A DNA stretch of 64,000 bases from Pseudomonadota bacterium. Lineage in GTDB: Bacteria; Pseudomonadota; Alphaproteobacteria; Caulobacterales; Caulobacteraceae. The stretch is from positions 1 to 64,000 of the forward strand of contig JAEWJI010000058.1 in the NCBI GenBank assembly GCA_023386645.1. Reading direction: 5' to 3'. A program made the translations under genes and the position numbers. Numbering within the stretch: position 1 is the first letter of the stretch; each line of letters opens with the position of its first letter. Shown here piece by piece: positions 20,713-29,700 of this stretch. Under the pieces are notes generated by a model. It searched no databases and was not told the origin of the DNA. It was given only the letters and a program-made list of their open reading frames with translations.

Positions 20713-21161
20713 GCCGCCTCGCTCCCATAAGGGTCGCCGATCCCCAGGCCGGCCAACACCCGTCGCTCTTCGGCCTCCATGGCCTCGGCCTCGCCGTGGA
20801 GCTCGTGGTCGCGGCCGAGCAGATGCAGCACCCCGTGCACCACCAGATGGCTGAGATGGTCGCCCAGCGCCTTTCCCTGGGCCTCAGCCTCGGCCACGCA
20901 CACCCCATGCGCCAGAACCAGGTCGCCGAGGTGCGGCCGGGCGCTCTCGGGCGCCGGAAAGGACAGCACGTTTGTTGGACGGTCGCGCTCGCGAAAACGG
21001 GCGTTCAGCTCGCGCACCGCCTCGTCCCCGGTCAGCAGCACGACGACGTCGCCTTCCGCATGCGTCTCCCGCAGCGCCGCCTCGGCGGCCCGAATGACCA
21101 GGCCCTCGGCGTCGGACAGGTCCGCCGTCCAGGCCTCCGCCTCGATCTCGACCTCGATCAT
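20709..21161 (-). CDS. ybeY: Endoribonuclease YbeY (16S rRNA maturation)
   Basis: YbeY is a zinc-dependent endoribonuclease for 16S rRNA 3'-end processing and ribosome quality control. The 150 residues carry the zinc motif HGVLHLLGRDH and the preceding TNVLSFPAPE segment. The ATG at 21161 overlaps the phoH stop by 4 nt (ATGA), and its own stop overlaps the lnt start. In many Alphaproteobacteria a corC-type gene sits between ybeY and lnt. None is here. Confidence 0.96.
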   Translation of the reverse strand: MIEVEIEAEAWTADLSDAEGLVIRAAEAALRETHAEGDVVVLLTGDEAVRELNARFRERDRPTNVLSFPAPESARPHLGDLVLAHGVCVAEAEAQGKALGDHLSHLVVHGVLHLLGRDHELHGEAEAMEAEERRVLAGLGIGDPYGSEAA

Positions 21162-22177
21162 TCGGCCGACGGGTCTTCTAGGTCGGGTGCCGGCCGGCCC
21201 CGGGCGGCGTCGGCGTCGTAGGCGCGGACGATCCGCTCGACCATGGCGTGGCGCACCACGTCGCGGGCCTCGAACTTCAGGATGCCCACCCCCTCGACCC
21301 CGTCCAGCAGTCGCAGGGCGTGCGAGAGGCCGGAATCGCGTGGATTCAGCAGGTCGATCTGCGACGGGTCGCCGGTCACCACCATGCGCGCGCCCTCGCC
21401 CAGCCGGGTCAGGACCATTTTCATCTGCATGCGAGAGGTGTTCTGGGCCTCGTCGACGATGATGAAGGCGTGGCTGAGCGTCCGGCCGCGCATGAAGGCG
21501 ATCGGCGCCGCCTCGATCTCGCCCTTGTCGCGCCGGCGGCGCACGTCGTCGGCGCCCAGGATGTCGTTCAGCGCCTCCCAAATGGGGGCCAGATAGGGAT
21601 CAACCTTCTCGTTCAGGTCGCCGGGCAGGAAGCCCAGCTTCTCCCCCGCCTCCACCGCAGGGCGAGTGATGACCAGCCGGTCCACCTGTCCCCGGCGAAG
21701 CAGGGAGGCGCCATAGGCCGCCGCGAGGAAGGTCTTTCCCGTCCCCGCAGGCCCGACCCCGAAGGTCAGCTCACAGCGCGACAATGATTCCAGATAGCGA
21801 GCCTGAGCCGGAGTCTTGGGCGCGATCGCCCCGCGTCGTCCGACCGGCAGGGCCACGCCTTCCGGCACGCTGCGGCCCACGGACTGGCTGGGTTTGGCCA
21901 GACCCGCCCGCGGTTCGGACACGGCCGATCCCAGGGCGGTGCGCACATCGGCCTCGGTCACTTCCGCGCCTTCGTCGGCGCGGTCGCTCAGGGTCTGGAT
22001 CACCCGCCTGGCCTGGGCCCGGTCGCGGGCCGCGCCATTGATCATCGCCCCGCCGCCCGGGGTCTCGATCAACACCTTGAGCGCGTCCTCGATCAGGGCC
22101 TGATGGCGGCTGCGCGGTCCGACCACGGCGCGCAGGCCAGCGTCCGACAGGGCCATGAACTCGTTGTCTCGCGCCAT
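21158..22177 (-). CDS. ybeZ: PhoH-like (YbeZ) ATPase
   Basis: PhoH/YbeZ is a P-loop ATPase that partners YbeY in RNA metabolism. The 339 residues show a non-conserved N-terminal ~110, then GVGPAGTGKTFLAA (Walker A), ITRPAVEAGEKLGFLPGD, FIIVDEAQNTS (Walker B) and VTGDPSQIDLL. It sits between miaB (1-nt overlap) and ybeY (4-nt overlap), the usual order. It is often annotated phoH. Confidence 0.95.
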   Translation of the reverse strand: MARDNEFMALSDAGLRAVVGPRSRHQALIEDALKVLIETPGGGAMINGAARDRAQARRVIQTLSDRADEGAEVTEADVRTALGSAVSEPRAGLAKPSQSVGRSVPEGVALPVGRRGAIAPKTPAQARYLESLSRCELTFGVGPAGTGKTFLAAAYGASLLRRGQVDRLVITRPAVEAGEKLGFLPGDLNEKVDPYLAPIWEALNDILGADDVRRRRDKGEIEAAPIAFMRGRTLSHAFIIVDEAQNTSRMQMKMVLTRLGEGARMVVTGDPSQIDLLNPRDSGLSHALRLLDGVEGVGILKFEARDVVRHAMVERIVRAYDADAARGRPAPDLEDPSAE

Positions 22178-23592
22178 CAGGCCGCCTTCGCTTCGGGCTG
22201 GATCAGCCGCCCGGTCAAACTGTTCTGCTGGCCCCGCACGATCTCGACCGCGACGGTCTGGCCGATCAGGTGGTCGGCGTCCTCGACGTGAACCGACTGC
22301 AGATAGGGGGACCGCCCGATGGCCTGGGCCCCGTGCCGGCCCTTGCGCTCGAACAGGACCGGCAGAACCCGCCCGGCCTGGGCGCGATTGAACCCCACCT
22401 GTTGCTCGGTCAGCAGGGCCTGGAGCGCGTGCAGGCGCGCGCGCGACACCTCGTCGGGAACCTGGGCCGCCATTCCGGCCGCCGGCGTGCCGGGGCGGGG
22501 CGAGTACATGAAGGAGAAGGCCGAGGCGTAGTTCACGCGCCGAACCAGATCCATCGTGTCCTCGAAATCGCGGTCGGTCTCGCCCGGGAAGCCGACGATG
22601 AAATCGCCCGACATGGCTATGTCCGGCCGGGCCTCGCGGATGCGGTCGATGAGGTCGAAATACTTCTGACGCCCGTGCTTGCGGTTCATCAGCCGCAGGA
22701 TCCGGTCCGAGCCCGACTGAACCGGCAGGTGCAGATAGGGCATCAGCTGGGGCAGGTCGCGGTGCGCCGCGATCAGCTCATCGGTGAAGTCGTTCGGATG
22801 GCTGGTGGTGTAGCGGATGCGCTCCAGCCCCGGAATCTCGGCCAGGGCATGGGCTAGCCGCGCCAGGCTGGACGGGCTCCCGTCCGTCCCCTCTCCGTCG
22901 TACGCGTTGACGTTCTGGCCCAGCAGGGTCACCTCGCGCACGCCGCGCTCGGCCAGCGCACGGGCCTCGGCCAGCACCGCCGCGACCGGCCGTGACCATT
23001 CGGCCCCGCGCGTATAGGGCACGACGCAGAAGGTGCAGAACTTGTCGCAGCCCTCCTGGACCGTCAGGAAGGCGGTCACGCCCTCGACGCCCCGCGCGCC
23101 GATTTTCTCCGACGTCAGGGCGTCGAACTTGGCGTTGGGGGCGAAGTCCGCGCCGATCCGCTCGCCGCGCGCCCGCGCCGTGCGCGTCAGCAGCTCCGGC
23201 AACTGATGATAGGCCTGGGGCCCGACCACCAGGTCGACCGCCGGCTGGCGGCGCATGATCTCCTCGCCCTCCGCCTGGGCCACGCAGCCGGCGACCGCGA
23301 TGGTCATGGCACCCGCGCCCGCCTGCGCCTTGGCCTCCTTCATCTCGCGCAGCTTGCCGAGCTCGGAATAGACCTTTTCGGCCGCCTTCTCGCGGATATG
23401 GCAGGTGTTCAGGATGACGAAATCGGCGTCGTCCGGGGTCTCGGTCGGGGCGTAGCCGAGCGGGCGCAGGACGTCGGCCATGCGCTCGCTGTCATAGACG
23501 TTCATCTGGCAGCCGTAGGTCTTGATGAACAGGCGCTTGGGTCCGGCGCCTGCCGCATCGGTCTTCGGCGGCGACACTAGGGTCTCGGTCAT
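22177..23592 (-). CDS. miaB: tRNA-2-methylthio-N6-dimethylallyladenosine synthase
   Basis: MiaB is a radical-SAM methylthiotransferase acting on i6A37 of tRNA. The 471 residues carry the N-terminal [4Fe-4S] cysteines ([23 protein letters not shown]), the radical-SAM motif CDKFCTFC and a C-terminal TRAM domain. It leads the miaB-phoH-ybeY-lnt run, with overlaps implying one transcript. Its start is 94 bp from the divergent small XRE gene, so the promoter probably lies in 23593-23686. Confidence 0.97.
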   Translation of the reverse strand: MTETLVSPPKTDAAGAGPKRLFIKTYGCQMNVYDSERMADVLRPLGYAPTETPDDADFVILNTCHIREKAAEKVYSELGKLREMKEAKAQAGAGAMTIAVAGCVAQAEGEEIMRRQPAVDLVVGPQAYHQLPELLTRTARARGERIGADFAPNAKFDALTSEKIGARGVEGVTAFLTVQEGCDKFCTFCVVPYTRGAEWSRPVAAVLAEARALAERGVREVTLLGQNVNAYDGEGTDGSPSSLARLAHALAEIPGLERIRYTTSHPNDFTDELIAAHRDLPQLMPYLHLPVQSGSDRILRLMNRKHGRQKYFDLIDRIREARPDIAMSGDFIVGFPGETDRDFEDTMDLVRRVNYASAFSFMYSPRPGTPAAGMAAQVPDEVSRARLHALQALLTEQQVGFNRAQAGRVLPVLFERKGRHGAQAIGRSPYLQSVHVEDADHLIGQTVAVEIVRGQQNSLTGRLIQPEAKAA

Positions 23593-23686
23593 GGGAGGGC
23601 TTTTAAGGCCCGATCGTCCGCCGCGCCATGCCCGTGCGCGGGCGTTCGGATGGGTTTAGACAGGGCCAGGCAGACTGGAGACCGCC

Positions 23687-23986
23687 GTGAGCATAACCGG
23701 ACCTCAATCCAAGGCGGCCCGAGCCCTGGTCGAGTGGCCCCGCAGGCATGTGTCGGAGCTGAGCGGTCTGTCGGTCGATCGGCTCAGGGCCTTCGAGCGC
23801 GGCAAGATCCACCCGGGCCCCGAGGCGGTGGCCCGGCTGCGCGCGGTTCTGGAATCCGGAGGCGCGGTCTTCATCGACGAGAACGGCGCGGGCGTGGGCG
23901 TCCGGCTGAAGTTCAACAGCCGCGAAACGCGCGCGATCGGCCGACTGGAGAACGAGGGCGGCCCGGTCGGTTCGGACGACGTCTAG
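23687..23986 (+). CDS. Small XRE-type helix-turn-helix protein
   Basis: This is a 99-residue protein with a GTG start (MSITGPQSKAARALVEW). Residues ~5-60 form a minimal HTH (AARALVEWPRRHVSELSGLSVDRLRAFERGKIHPGPEAVARLRAVLE), followed by a short beta-like tail (GAVFIDENGAGVGVRLKF). This layout is common in small alphaproteobacterial regulators of unknown target. It is divergent from miaB and convergent with fur; the two stop codons share a CTAG, overlapping by 4 nt. Confidence 0.82.
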   Translation: MSITGPQSKAARALVEWPRRHVSELSGLSVDRLRAFERGKIHPGPEAVARLRAVLESGGAVFIDENGAGVGVRLKFNSRETRAIGRLENEGGPVGSDDV

Positions 23987-24468
23987 GCCTTGTCGAGGCT
24001 GTCGGGATCGACCCGGGCGGCGTGACGGGTGAAGATCAACCCTTCGCGCGTGGAGGGCTCGGCGCCCTCGATCGGCACGCCGTACAGTTCCAGCTTGTGC
24101 CCGATCAGCTTGAACCCCAGCCGCTGGGCGATCTCGGACTTCAGCCGCTCGATCTCGGCGTCGAAGAACTCGATCACCTCGCCCGACCGGGTGTCGATCA
24201 GGTGGTCGTGGTGGTCGTCGCCAGCTTCTTCGTAGCGGCTGCGGCCGTCGCCGAAGTCGTGCTTCTCGACCACCCCGGCCTCCTCGAACAGGCGGACGGT
24301 GCGATAGACGGTGGCGATCGAGATGTGGGGATCGATGGCCGACGCCCGCCGGTACAGCTCCTCCACGTCCGGATGATCCTCGGCGGACGACAGCACCCGG
24401 GCGATCACGCGCCGCTGCTCGGTCATGCGCATGCCGCGCTCGGCGCAGAGTTTCTCGATCCGGTCCAT
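23983..24468 (-). CDS. fur: Ferric uptake regulator Fur
   Basis: Fur is the iron-sensing repressor. The 161 residues contain the winged helix (MRMTEQRRVIARVLSSAEDHPDVEELYRRA, then SIATVYRTVRLFEEAGVVEKHDFGDGRSRYE) and the metal-site segment GDDHHDHLIDTRSGEVIEF. Only one cysteine (residue 8) is present, so the structural CxxC zinc site of many Fur proteins is absent. The ATG at 24468 begins the conserved MDRIEKLCAERG; longer frames extend into the rimI gap without support. It follows rimI by 43 bp. Confidence 0.94.
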   Translation of the reverse strand: MDRIEKLCAERGMRMTEQRRVIARVLSSAEDHPDVEELYRRASAIDPHISIATVYRTVRLFEEAGVVEKHDFGDGRSRYEEAGDDHHDHLIDTRSGEVIEFFDAEIERLKSEIAQRLGFKLIGHKLELYGVPIEGAEPSTREGLIFTRHAARVDPDSLDKA

Positions 24469-24511
24469 GGCGCCCGAGAATAGGCAAGGGGCCTGCGCGA
24501 GGGAAGCGGCG

Positions 24512-24943
24512 TTACGCCCCGTCGGCGAAGTTGAGAACCAGAAGCAGGGCGTCCATCGGCGGCTCCGCACCCCGGTCGTAATAGCGCGGCCTGCGTCCCG
24601 CCGTCTCGAAGCCGCAGGCGCCATAGAGGCCCAGCGCCGGTTCGTTGTCGGCGGCAACCTCGAGGAACAGCCGCCCCGCGCCCGCCCCGCGCGCCGCCTT
24701 GACCGCCCGTTCGACCAGTAGCTGGCCCCAACCTCGCCGCCGCGCGTCCGGCCGGACCGCCAGGGTCAGGATCTCCGCCTCGTCGGCCACGGTGCGGATC
24801 AGGACGAAGCCGTGGGCCTCCACCAGGGCCTGGATTCCGGCTTGGGACATCAGGGTCTCGAAGGCCTCGGCGCTCCAGGCCTCGCCCGGCCGCGCGAAGG
24901 CGGCCGCATGGATGGCGGCCATGGCCTCGGCCAGCTCGCTCAT
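24512..24943 (-). CDS. rimI: Ribosomal protein S18 alanine N-acetyltransferase (RimI-type GNAT)
   Basis: This is a 143-residue GNAT protein. Motif A is AEILTLAVRPDARRRGWGQLLVERAV; FLEVAADNEPALGLYGACGFETAGRRPRYY matches the RimI signature, including the YGACGF and RYY parts. RimI acetylates the N-terminus of S18. Its ATGA overlap with tsaB, a frequent partner of rimI, supports the assignment. Confidence 0.9.
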   Translation of the reverse strand: MSELAEAMAAIHAAAFARPGEAWSAEAFETLMSQAGIQALVEAHGFVLIRTVADEAEILTLAVRPDARRRGWGQLLVERAVKAARGAGAGRLFLEVAADNEPALGLYGACGFETAGRRPRYYDRGAEPPMDALLLVLNFADGA

Positions 24944-25593
24944 GCCCGAGGCTGGCCGGGCAGACGGGTGGGCGGCGTCGCGTCCGGCGCCCGGAGGTAC
25001 AGGGGTCGCGCCGGATGCCGTTCGGGGTCCAGGTCCAGCGTCAACCGGGCCAGGGCCTCGGGGGTTGGCGCGACGAGGGGATGGACATCAATGCCCGCCG
25101 CCCGCTCAGCCAACAGCGGCGCGCCGGAACCGACGAGGCGCACGGGACCCGCGTCCCGCAGCCTCGCGACGGCCTCGTCCAGGGCGACAGCCTCCGGAGC
25201 CGCTTGCGGCTCTCCATCGCGATAGAGGCGCAGATAGACCTGCCCTCGCCGGGCGTCGATCGCGGACGCGACCAGACCTGGCGCTGCCACGGAGGCGGCC
25301 AGGGCGTCCAGTGTCGATATGCCGACCACCGGGACCTTAAGCGCCGATCCGACGCCCAGGGCGAAGGCAAGACCGACCCTGAGGCCCGTAAAGGAGCCCG
25401 GCCCGACGGTCACCCCGATCCGCTGGACGCCCGACAGACTGCCGGCCCGCGCCGCCACGGCCTCGGCCATGGGCCCCAGCCGCTCCTGATGGCCCCGCGC
25501 CATGACCTCGCTCAGGATGAACGGCTCGGCGCCGTCGCCGAACAGCCCGACCGTGCAGGCGTCGAGCGCCGTATCGATCACCAGCCGGCGCAT
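24940..25593 (-). CDS. tsaB: tRNA t6A biosynthesis protein TsaB
   Basis: TsaB is the inactive paralogue of TsaD and is needed for threonylcarbamoyl-adenosine 37 of tRNA. The 217 residues show MRRLVIDTALDACTVGL, GHQERLGPMAEAV and the signature GVTVGPGSFTGLRVGLAFA. The start at 25593 fits the conserved N-terminus. It lies 14 bp downstream of the Nfu gene and overlaps rimI, forming nfu-tsaB-rimI-fur. Confidence 0.94.
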   Translation of the reverse strand: MRRLVIDTALDACTVGLFGDGAEPFILSEVMARGHQERLGPMAEAVAARAGSLSGVQRIGVTVGPGSFTGLRVGLAFALGVGSALKVPVVGISTLDALAASVAAPGLVASAIDARRGQVYLRLYRDGEPQAAPEAVALDEAVARLRDAGPVRLVGSGAPLLAERAAGIDVHPLVAPTPEALARLTLDLDPERHPARPLYLRAPDATPPTRLPGQPRA

Positions 25594-25607
25594 GGCTCGA
25601 TCCTGGC

Positions 25608-26162
25608 TCAGATCACCTGCTCGACCGAGGTCACCTCGGGCACATAGTGGCGCATCATCTGCTCGACCCCGGCCTTCAGGGTGGCGGAGGACGACGGACA
25701 GCCCGCGCATGCGCCACGCATGCGCAGGGACAGCACGCCCGTCTCCTCGTCAAACCGGTCGAACAGGATGTCCCCGCCGTCCTGGGCGACGGCCGGGCGG
25801 ATCCGGCTGTCCAGCAGCTGCTTGATCTCGGCCACGATCTCGGAGTCCTCGCCGGCGTCGACAGCCTCACCGGCGCCCTCGACCGCCGCGCGGCCCGACA
25901 TGAAGTGGTCCATCAGGGTGGTCAGGACCGGCGCCTTGATCTCGCTCCAGTCCGGACCCGCCGTGTCGCGGGTGACCGACACATAGTCGGCTCCGAAGAA
26001 CACCCCCGACACCCCCTCCAGCTGGAACAGGGCCTCGGCCAGGGGCGAGTTGACCGCCTCATCGATCGTGCGGAACTCGTGCGGCCCCTGCGGCGACACA
26101 TCGCGCCCCGGCAGGAACTTCAGGACGTTCGGATTGGGCGTGGGTTCGGTCTGAATGAACAT
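25608..26162 (-). CDS. NifU family (Nfu-type) Fe-S scaffold/carrier protein
   Basis: This 184-residue protein has the two-domain Nfu architecture: N-terminal Nfu_N (MFIQTEPTPNPNVLKFLPG to about residue 88) and a C-terminal NifU-like domain with the cluster-binding CAGC motif in RGACAGCPSSSATL. It carries [4Fe-4S] clusters to apoproteins; MiaB, encoded nearby, is a plausible client. It heads the operon with tsaB, rimI and fur, and fur is a natural neighbour for an iron-cluster gene. Confidence 0.93.
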   Translation of the reverse strand: MFIQTEPTPNPNVLKFLPGRDVSPQGPHEFRTIDEAVNSPLAEALFQLEGVSGVFFGADYVSVTRDTAGPDWSEIKAPVLTTLMDHFMSGRAAVEGAGEAVDAGEDSEIVAEIKQLLDSRIRPAVAQDGGDILFDRFDEETGVLSLRMRGACAGCPSSSATLKAGVEQMMRHYVPEVTSVEQVI

Positions 26163-26210
26163 GCCTGGGAGATGCGCCCGAGGGTGCGAGGTTGCAAGTT
26201 CAGCGGAATA

Positions 26211-26235
26211 TCCTCCCCGTCCTGACAGGGGAGGA
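26211..26235. repeat. Intergenic palindrome, CCTCCCC family (variant copy)
   Basis: TCCTCCCC (26211-26218) and GGGGAGGA (26228-26235) face each other across 9 nt. It lies between the UspA stop and the Nfu start. It shares arms with the copies at 33807, 52049 and 61363 but lacks the ATC/GAT inner bases. Confidence 0.6.
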
Positions 26236-26240
26236 GAGCC

Positions 26241-26705
26241 TCAGGCCAGGTCCTCGATGTCCTTTTCCGTCAGCTCGCCTGGCACGATGGTCACTGGCAG
26301 TTTTCGGCCGCCGAAGCCGCCGGTCTTGAGCACCGCGCTGACCAGGGGCCCGTGCCCGCGCGCGCCCCCGCCCGCCGCCAGGACCAGGATCTTGATGTCC
26401 GGATCCTCGCCCACGACCTTGCGGATCGCCTCGGGCGCCTCGCCCTCCTCGATCAGGAAGACCGGCGCCCCGCCCGAGCGTTCGGCCGCCTCCTCGCCCA
26501 GGCGGTTCAGCAGGGCCTCGGCTTCGGCCCGTTGCTGGCGCTGAATCTCCTCGCGCACGCCGGCCCAGTGTTCGTCCGAGGTCCGGGGAATGACCCGGAG
26601 CAGGGCCACCCGTCCGCCGGTCGAGCGCGCGCGTCGCGCCGCATAGCGCAGCGCGGCGTCGAACTCGGGACTGTCGTCGACCACGACCAGAAATTTCCGC
26701 GCCAT
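26241..26705 (-). CDS. Universal stress protein (UspA family)
   Basis: This is a single 154-residue UspA domain. MARKFLVVVDDSPEFDAALRYAARRA is the first strand and helix, and the closing region VLAAGGGARGHGPLVSAVLKTGGFGGRKLPVTIVPG matches the glycine-rich nucleotide-binding loop (G-x2-G-x9-G-S/T type), though with an unusual spacing. The role is a general stress function; no specific partner is visible. It is separated from gdhZ (same strand, upstream) by 90 bp. Confidence 0.9.
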   Translation of the reverse strand: MARKFLVVVDDSPEFDAALRYAARRARSTGGRVALLRVIPRTSDEHWAGVREEIQRQQRAEAEALLNRLGEEAAERSGGAPVFLIEEGEAPEAIRKVVGEDPDIKILVLAAGGGARGHGPLVSAVLKTGGFGGRKLPVTIVPGELTEKDIEDLA

Positions 26706-26764
26706 CTCAGGCCCCCAACGCCGTTAGTCGGCGGTCGAGCACACTAACCGGGGCGCGTCGGGTC

Positions 26765-26791
26765 GAGAAGGCGCAGCCTTCTGACCGCGCC
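26765..26791. repeat. Gene-end hairpin, AGAAG...CTTCT type (copy 2)
   Basis: AGAAGGC-GCA-GCCTTCT (26766-26782) is a perfect 7-bp hairpin followed by GACCGCGCCCC. It resembles the element at 16985. It lies 14 bp beyond the gdhZ stop on the minus strand, a position expected of a terminator. Confidence 0.5.
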
Positions 26792-26795
26792 CCGG

Positions 26796-29700
26796 CTAAA
26801 CGGCCGAGGCCGCCACGCCCCGGATCTCACTGTTGGCTATGGTCAGCTTGGCGAAGGTCCAGCCGGCCCCGGAGGTTTCGATCTCGTCGACCGAGGCGCG
26901 CACGCCCTCGACCACCGCCTGCCGCTCCCCGATCCAGGCGTCGACAGCGCCTTCGGCCGCCGCTTCGCTCAGCCCCACCGACGGGTCCGAGGCGCGGGCG
27001 ACCGCGCGGGTCAGGGCCACCTGCTCGGCCATCAGGTCCTCGATCAGCCGGCGCACGGCCAGCCGGTCGAAGTGGTCGGCCGAGGGCACGCGCCCCGCCG
27101 CCGCCCGGAGGCGGTCGAGGTCGAAGGCGGCGCCGACCTGGTGATACAGCCGCGCCATCTGCGCGACCGGCCAGGACGCCTCGCGCGCCAGGTCGCCGAT
27201 ATCGGCGGTGGCGACCAGGGGCCGCAGCTGACCGATCCAGGCCGCCAGCTCGTCAGGCGCGCCGGCGCGGGCGAACTCCGACACCCGCGCCCGGGCCTGG
27301 GCCTGTTCGAACCGCGACAGCACATCGGCGCCGGCGGTGCGCAGGTCGTCGGCGGCCGGGCGATAGAGGTCGATCAGCCCCTGCACGGTCACGCCATCGC
27401 GCGCCGCTCGCCGGGCCAGCCAGAACGTCTGGCGACGCAGAACGGTCGCCACCTCGCGATACAGCGCCGTCTGGGCCTCCGCCGGGATCTTCAGGTCCAG
27501 GGCCGAGACCGCGTCCCAGGCCTCGTCAAGGCGGAACATCCGTCGAGCCGCCTCGAAGGCGATCACCAGGGCCCGAGTGTCGCACTGGGCCGACAGGCGC
27601 AGCCGCTCCGGGAAGGTCGCGCCGCACATGTTGACGATCTCGTTGGACAGGACCGTCGAGATGATCTCCCGCTTCAGCCGGTGCCGCTCCATGTCGGCCT
27701 CGAACGCCGCCAGCGGCCCGGGGAAGTACTGGACCAGGGTCTGGTGGAAGAAGGGATCGTCCGGCGCCGTCGTCGCCACGATGTCGTCGAACAGCTCCAG
27801 CTTGGAGTAGGCGGTCAGCACCGCCAGCTCCGGCCGGGTCAGGGCCTGGCCGGACGCCTTCATCTCGTTCAGCCGCAGGTCGTTGGGCAGGCCCTCGACC
27901 TTGCGATCCAGTTTCCCCTTGGCCCCCAGGTGCTGCATGAACCTTTGCTGCGCGTCGAGCGCCGCAGCGCCCTCCGCCTCCTGCAGCGTCAGGGCCAGGG
28001 TCTGGTCGTAGTTGTGGGCCAGGACCTTCAGCCCGACCTCGTCGGTCATGGAGGCCAGCAGCGCGTTGCGGTCCTCGACCTTCAGGGCGCCCGAGGCGAT
28101 CGCCGCCCCGGTCAGGATCTTGATGTTGACCTCGTGGTCGGAGCTGTCGACCCCGGCCGAGTTGTCGATGGCGTCGGTGTTGATCCGTCCTCCGACCCCT
28201 CCCGCGCCCGACTGGGCGAAGACGATCCGGCCGGCCTGGGTCATGCCCAGGTTGGCGCCCTCGCCGATGACCTGGGCGCGGACCTCGCCGCCGTCGACGC
28301 GGATGGCGTCGTTGGCCTTGTCCCCGACCTGGGCGTCGGTCTCAAACGGCGCCTTCACATAGGTGCCAATGCCGCCGAAATAGAGCAGCTCCGCCGGCGC
28401 CTTCAGGATCGCCTTCATCAGCAAGGCCGGGTCCAGGTTGTCGTCCTGGATATCGAGAACCGCTTTGATTTCAGGCGTAAGGGCGATGGACTTCTCGCCG
28501 CGCGAGAAGACGCCGCCGCCCGCCGAGATTTTCGACCGGTCATAGTCCTGCCAGGACGAACGCGGCAGGCGGAACAGCCGCTCCCGTTCCGCCCAGCTGA
28601 CGGCGGGATCGGGGTTCGGATCGATGAAGATGTCGCGGTGATCGAAGGCGGCGACCAGCTTGATCGCCTTCGACAGCAGCATGCCGTTGCCGAACACGTC
28701 GCCCGACATGTCGCCCACGCCCACGACCGTGAAGGGTTCGGACTGGATGTCCTTGCCCATCTCGCGGAAGTGGCGCTTGACCGCCTCCCAGGCGCCCCGG
28801 GCGGTGATGCCCATGACCTTGTGGTCGTAGCCGACCGATCCCCCCGAGGCGAAGGCGTCGTCCAGCCAGAAGCCGTAGTCGGCCGAGATGCCGTTGGCGA
28901 TGTCGGAGAAGGTCGCGGTGCCCTTGTCGGCCGCCACCACCAGATAGGGATCGTCGCCCTCCCAGCGCTGGACGTTCTGGGGCGGGATCACCGAACCGTC
29001 CGGGCCGATGTTGTCGGTGACGTCGAGCATGCCCGACAGGAAGGTCCGGTACGCCCGGATCGCCTCCGCCTGCTGGGCGTCGCGATCGGCGCCCGCCCGC
29101 ACCAGGGCCGGCAGGCCCTTGGGGAAGAAGCCGCCCTTGGAGCCGACGGGCACGATCACCGCGTTCTTGACCTGCTGGGCCTTCACCAGGCCCAGCACCT
29201 CGGTGCGGAAGTCGTCGCGCCGGTCCGACCAGCGCAGGCCGCCGCGCGCCACTGGTCCGAACCGCAGGTGCACGCCTTCGATGTGCGGGGCCCAGACGAA
29301 GATCTCGCGATAGGGCTTGGGCAGCGGCAGGTCGTCGAGCTCGCGCGAGGCGATCTTGATCGAGATGTGCGGCTTGGGCTCGCCGTCCGCGCCGATCTGG
29401 AAATAATTGGTCCGCTTGATGGCGCCGATCAGGGCCGCCACCCGGCGCAGCGCCCGGTCGTGGTCCAGGCTCTTCACCCCCTGCAGCAGCGCCTGAATGC
29501 GGTCCTGCAGCGCGACCACGTCCGCCTCCCGTGTCGGCCGTTCGCCCGGCTCGAACTTGGCGTGGAACAGGTCGATCAGGGCCCGCGCCACGTCGGGATA
29601 AAGGGTCAGCGCCTCTTCCTGCACCGTCTGGGACGGATCGAGGCCCGTCTGCTGACGGTAGCGCGCCAGGGTCCGCACCAGGGCGGCGTCGCGCCAGCCG

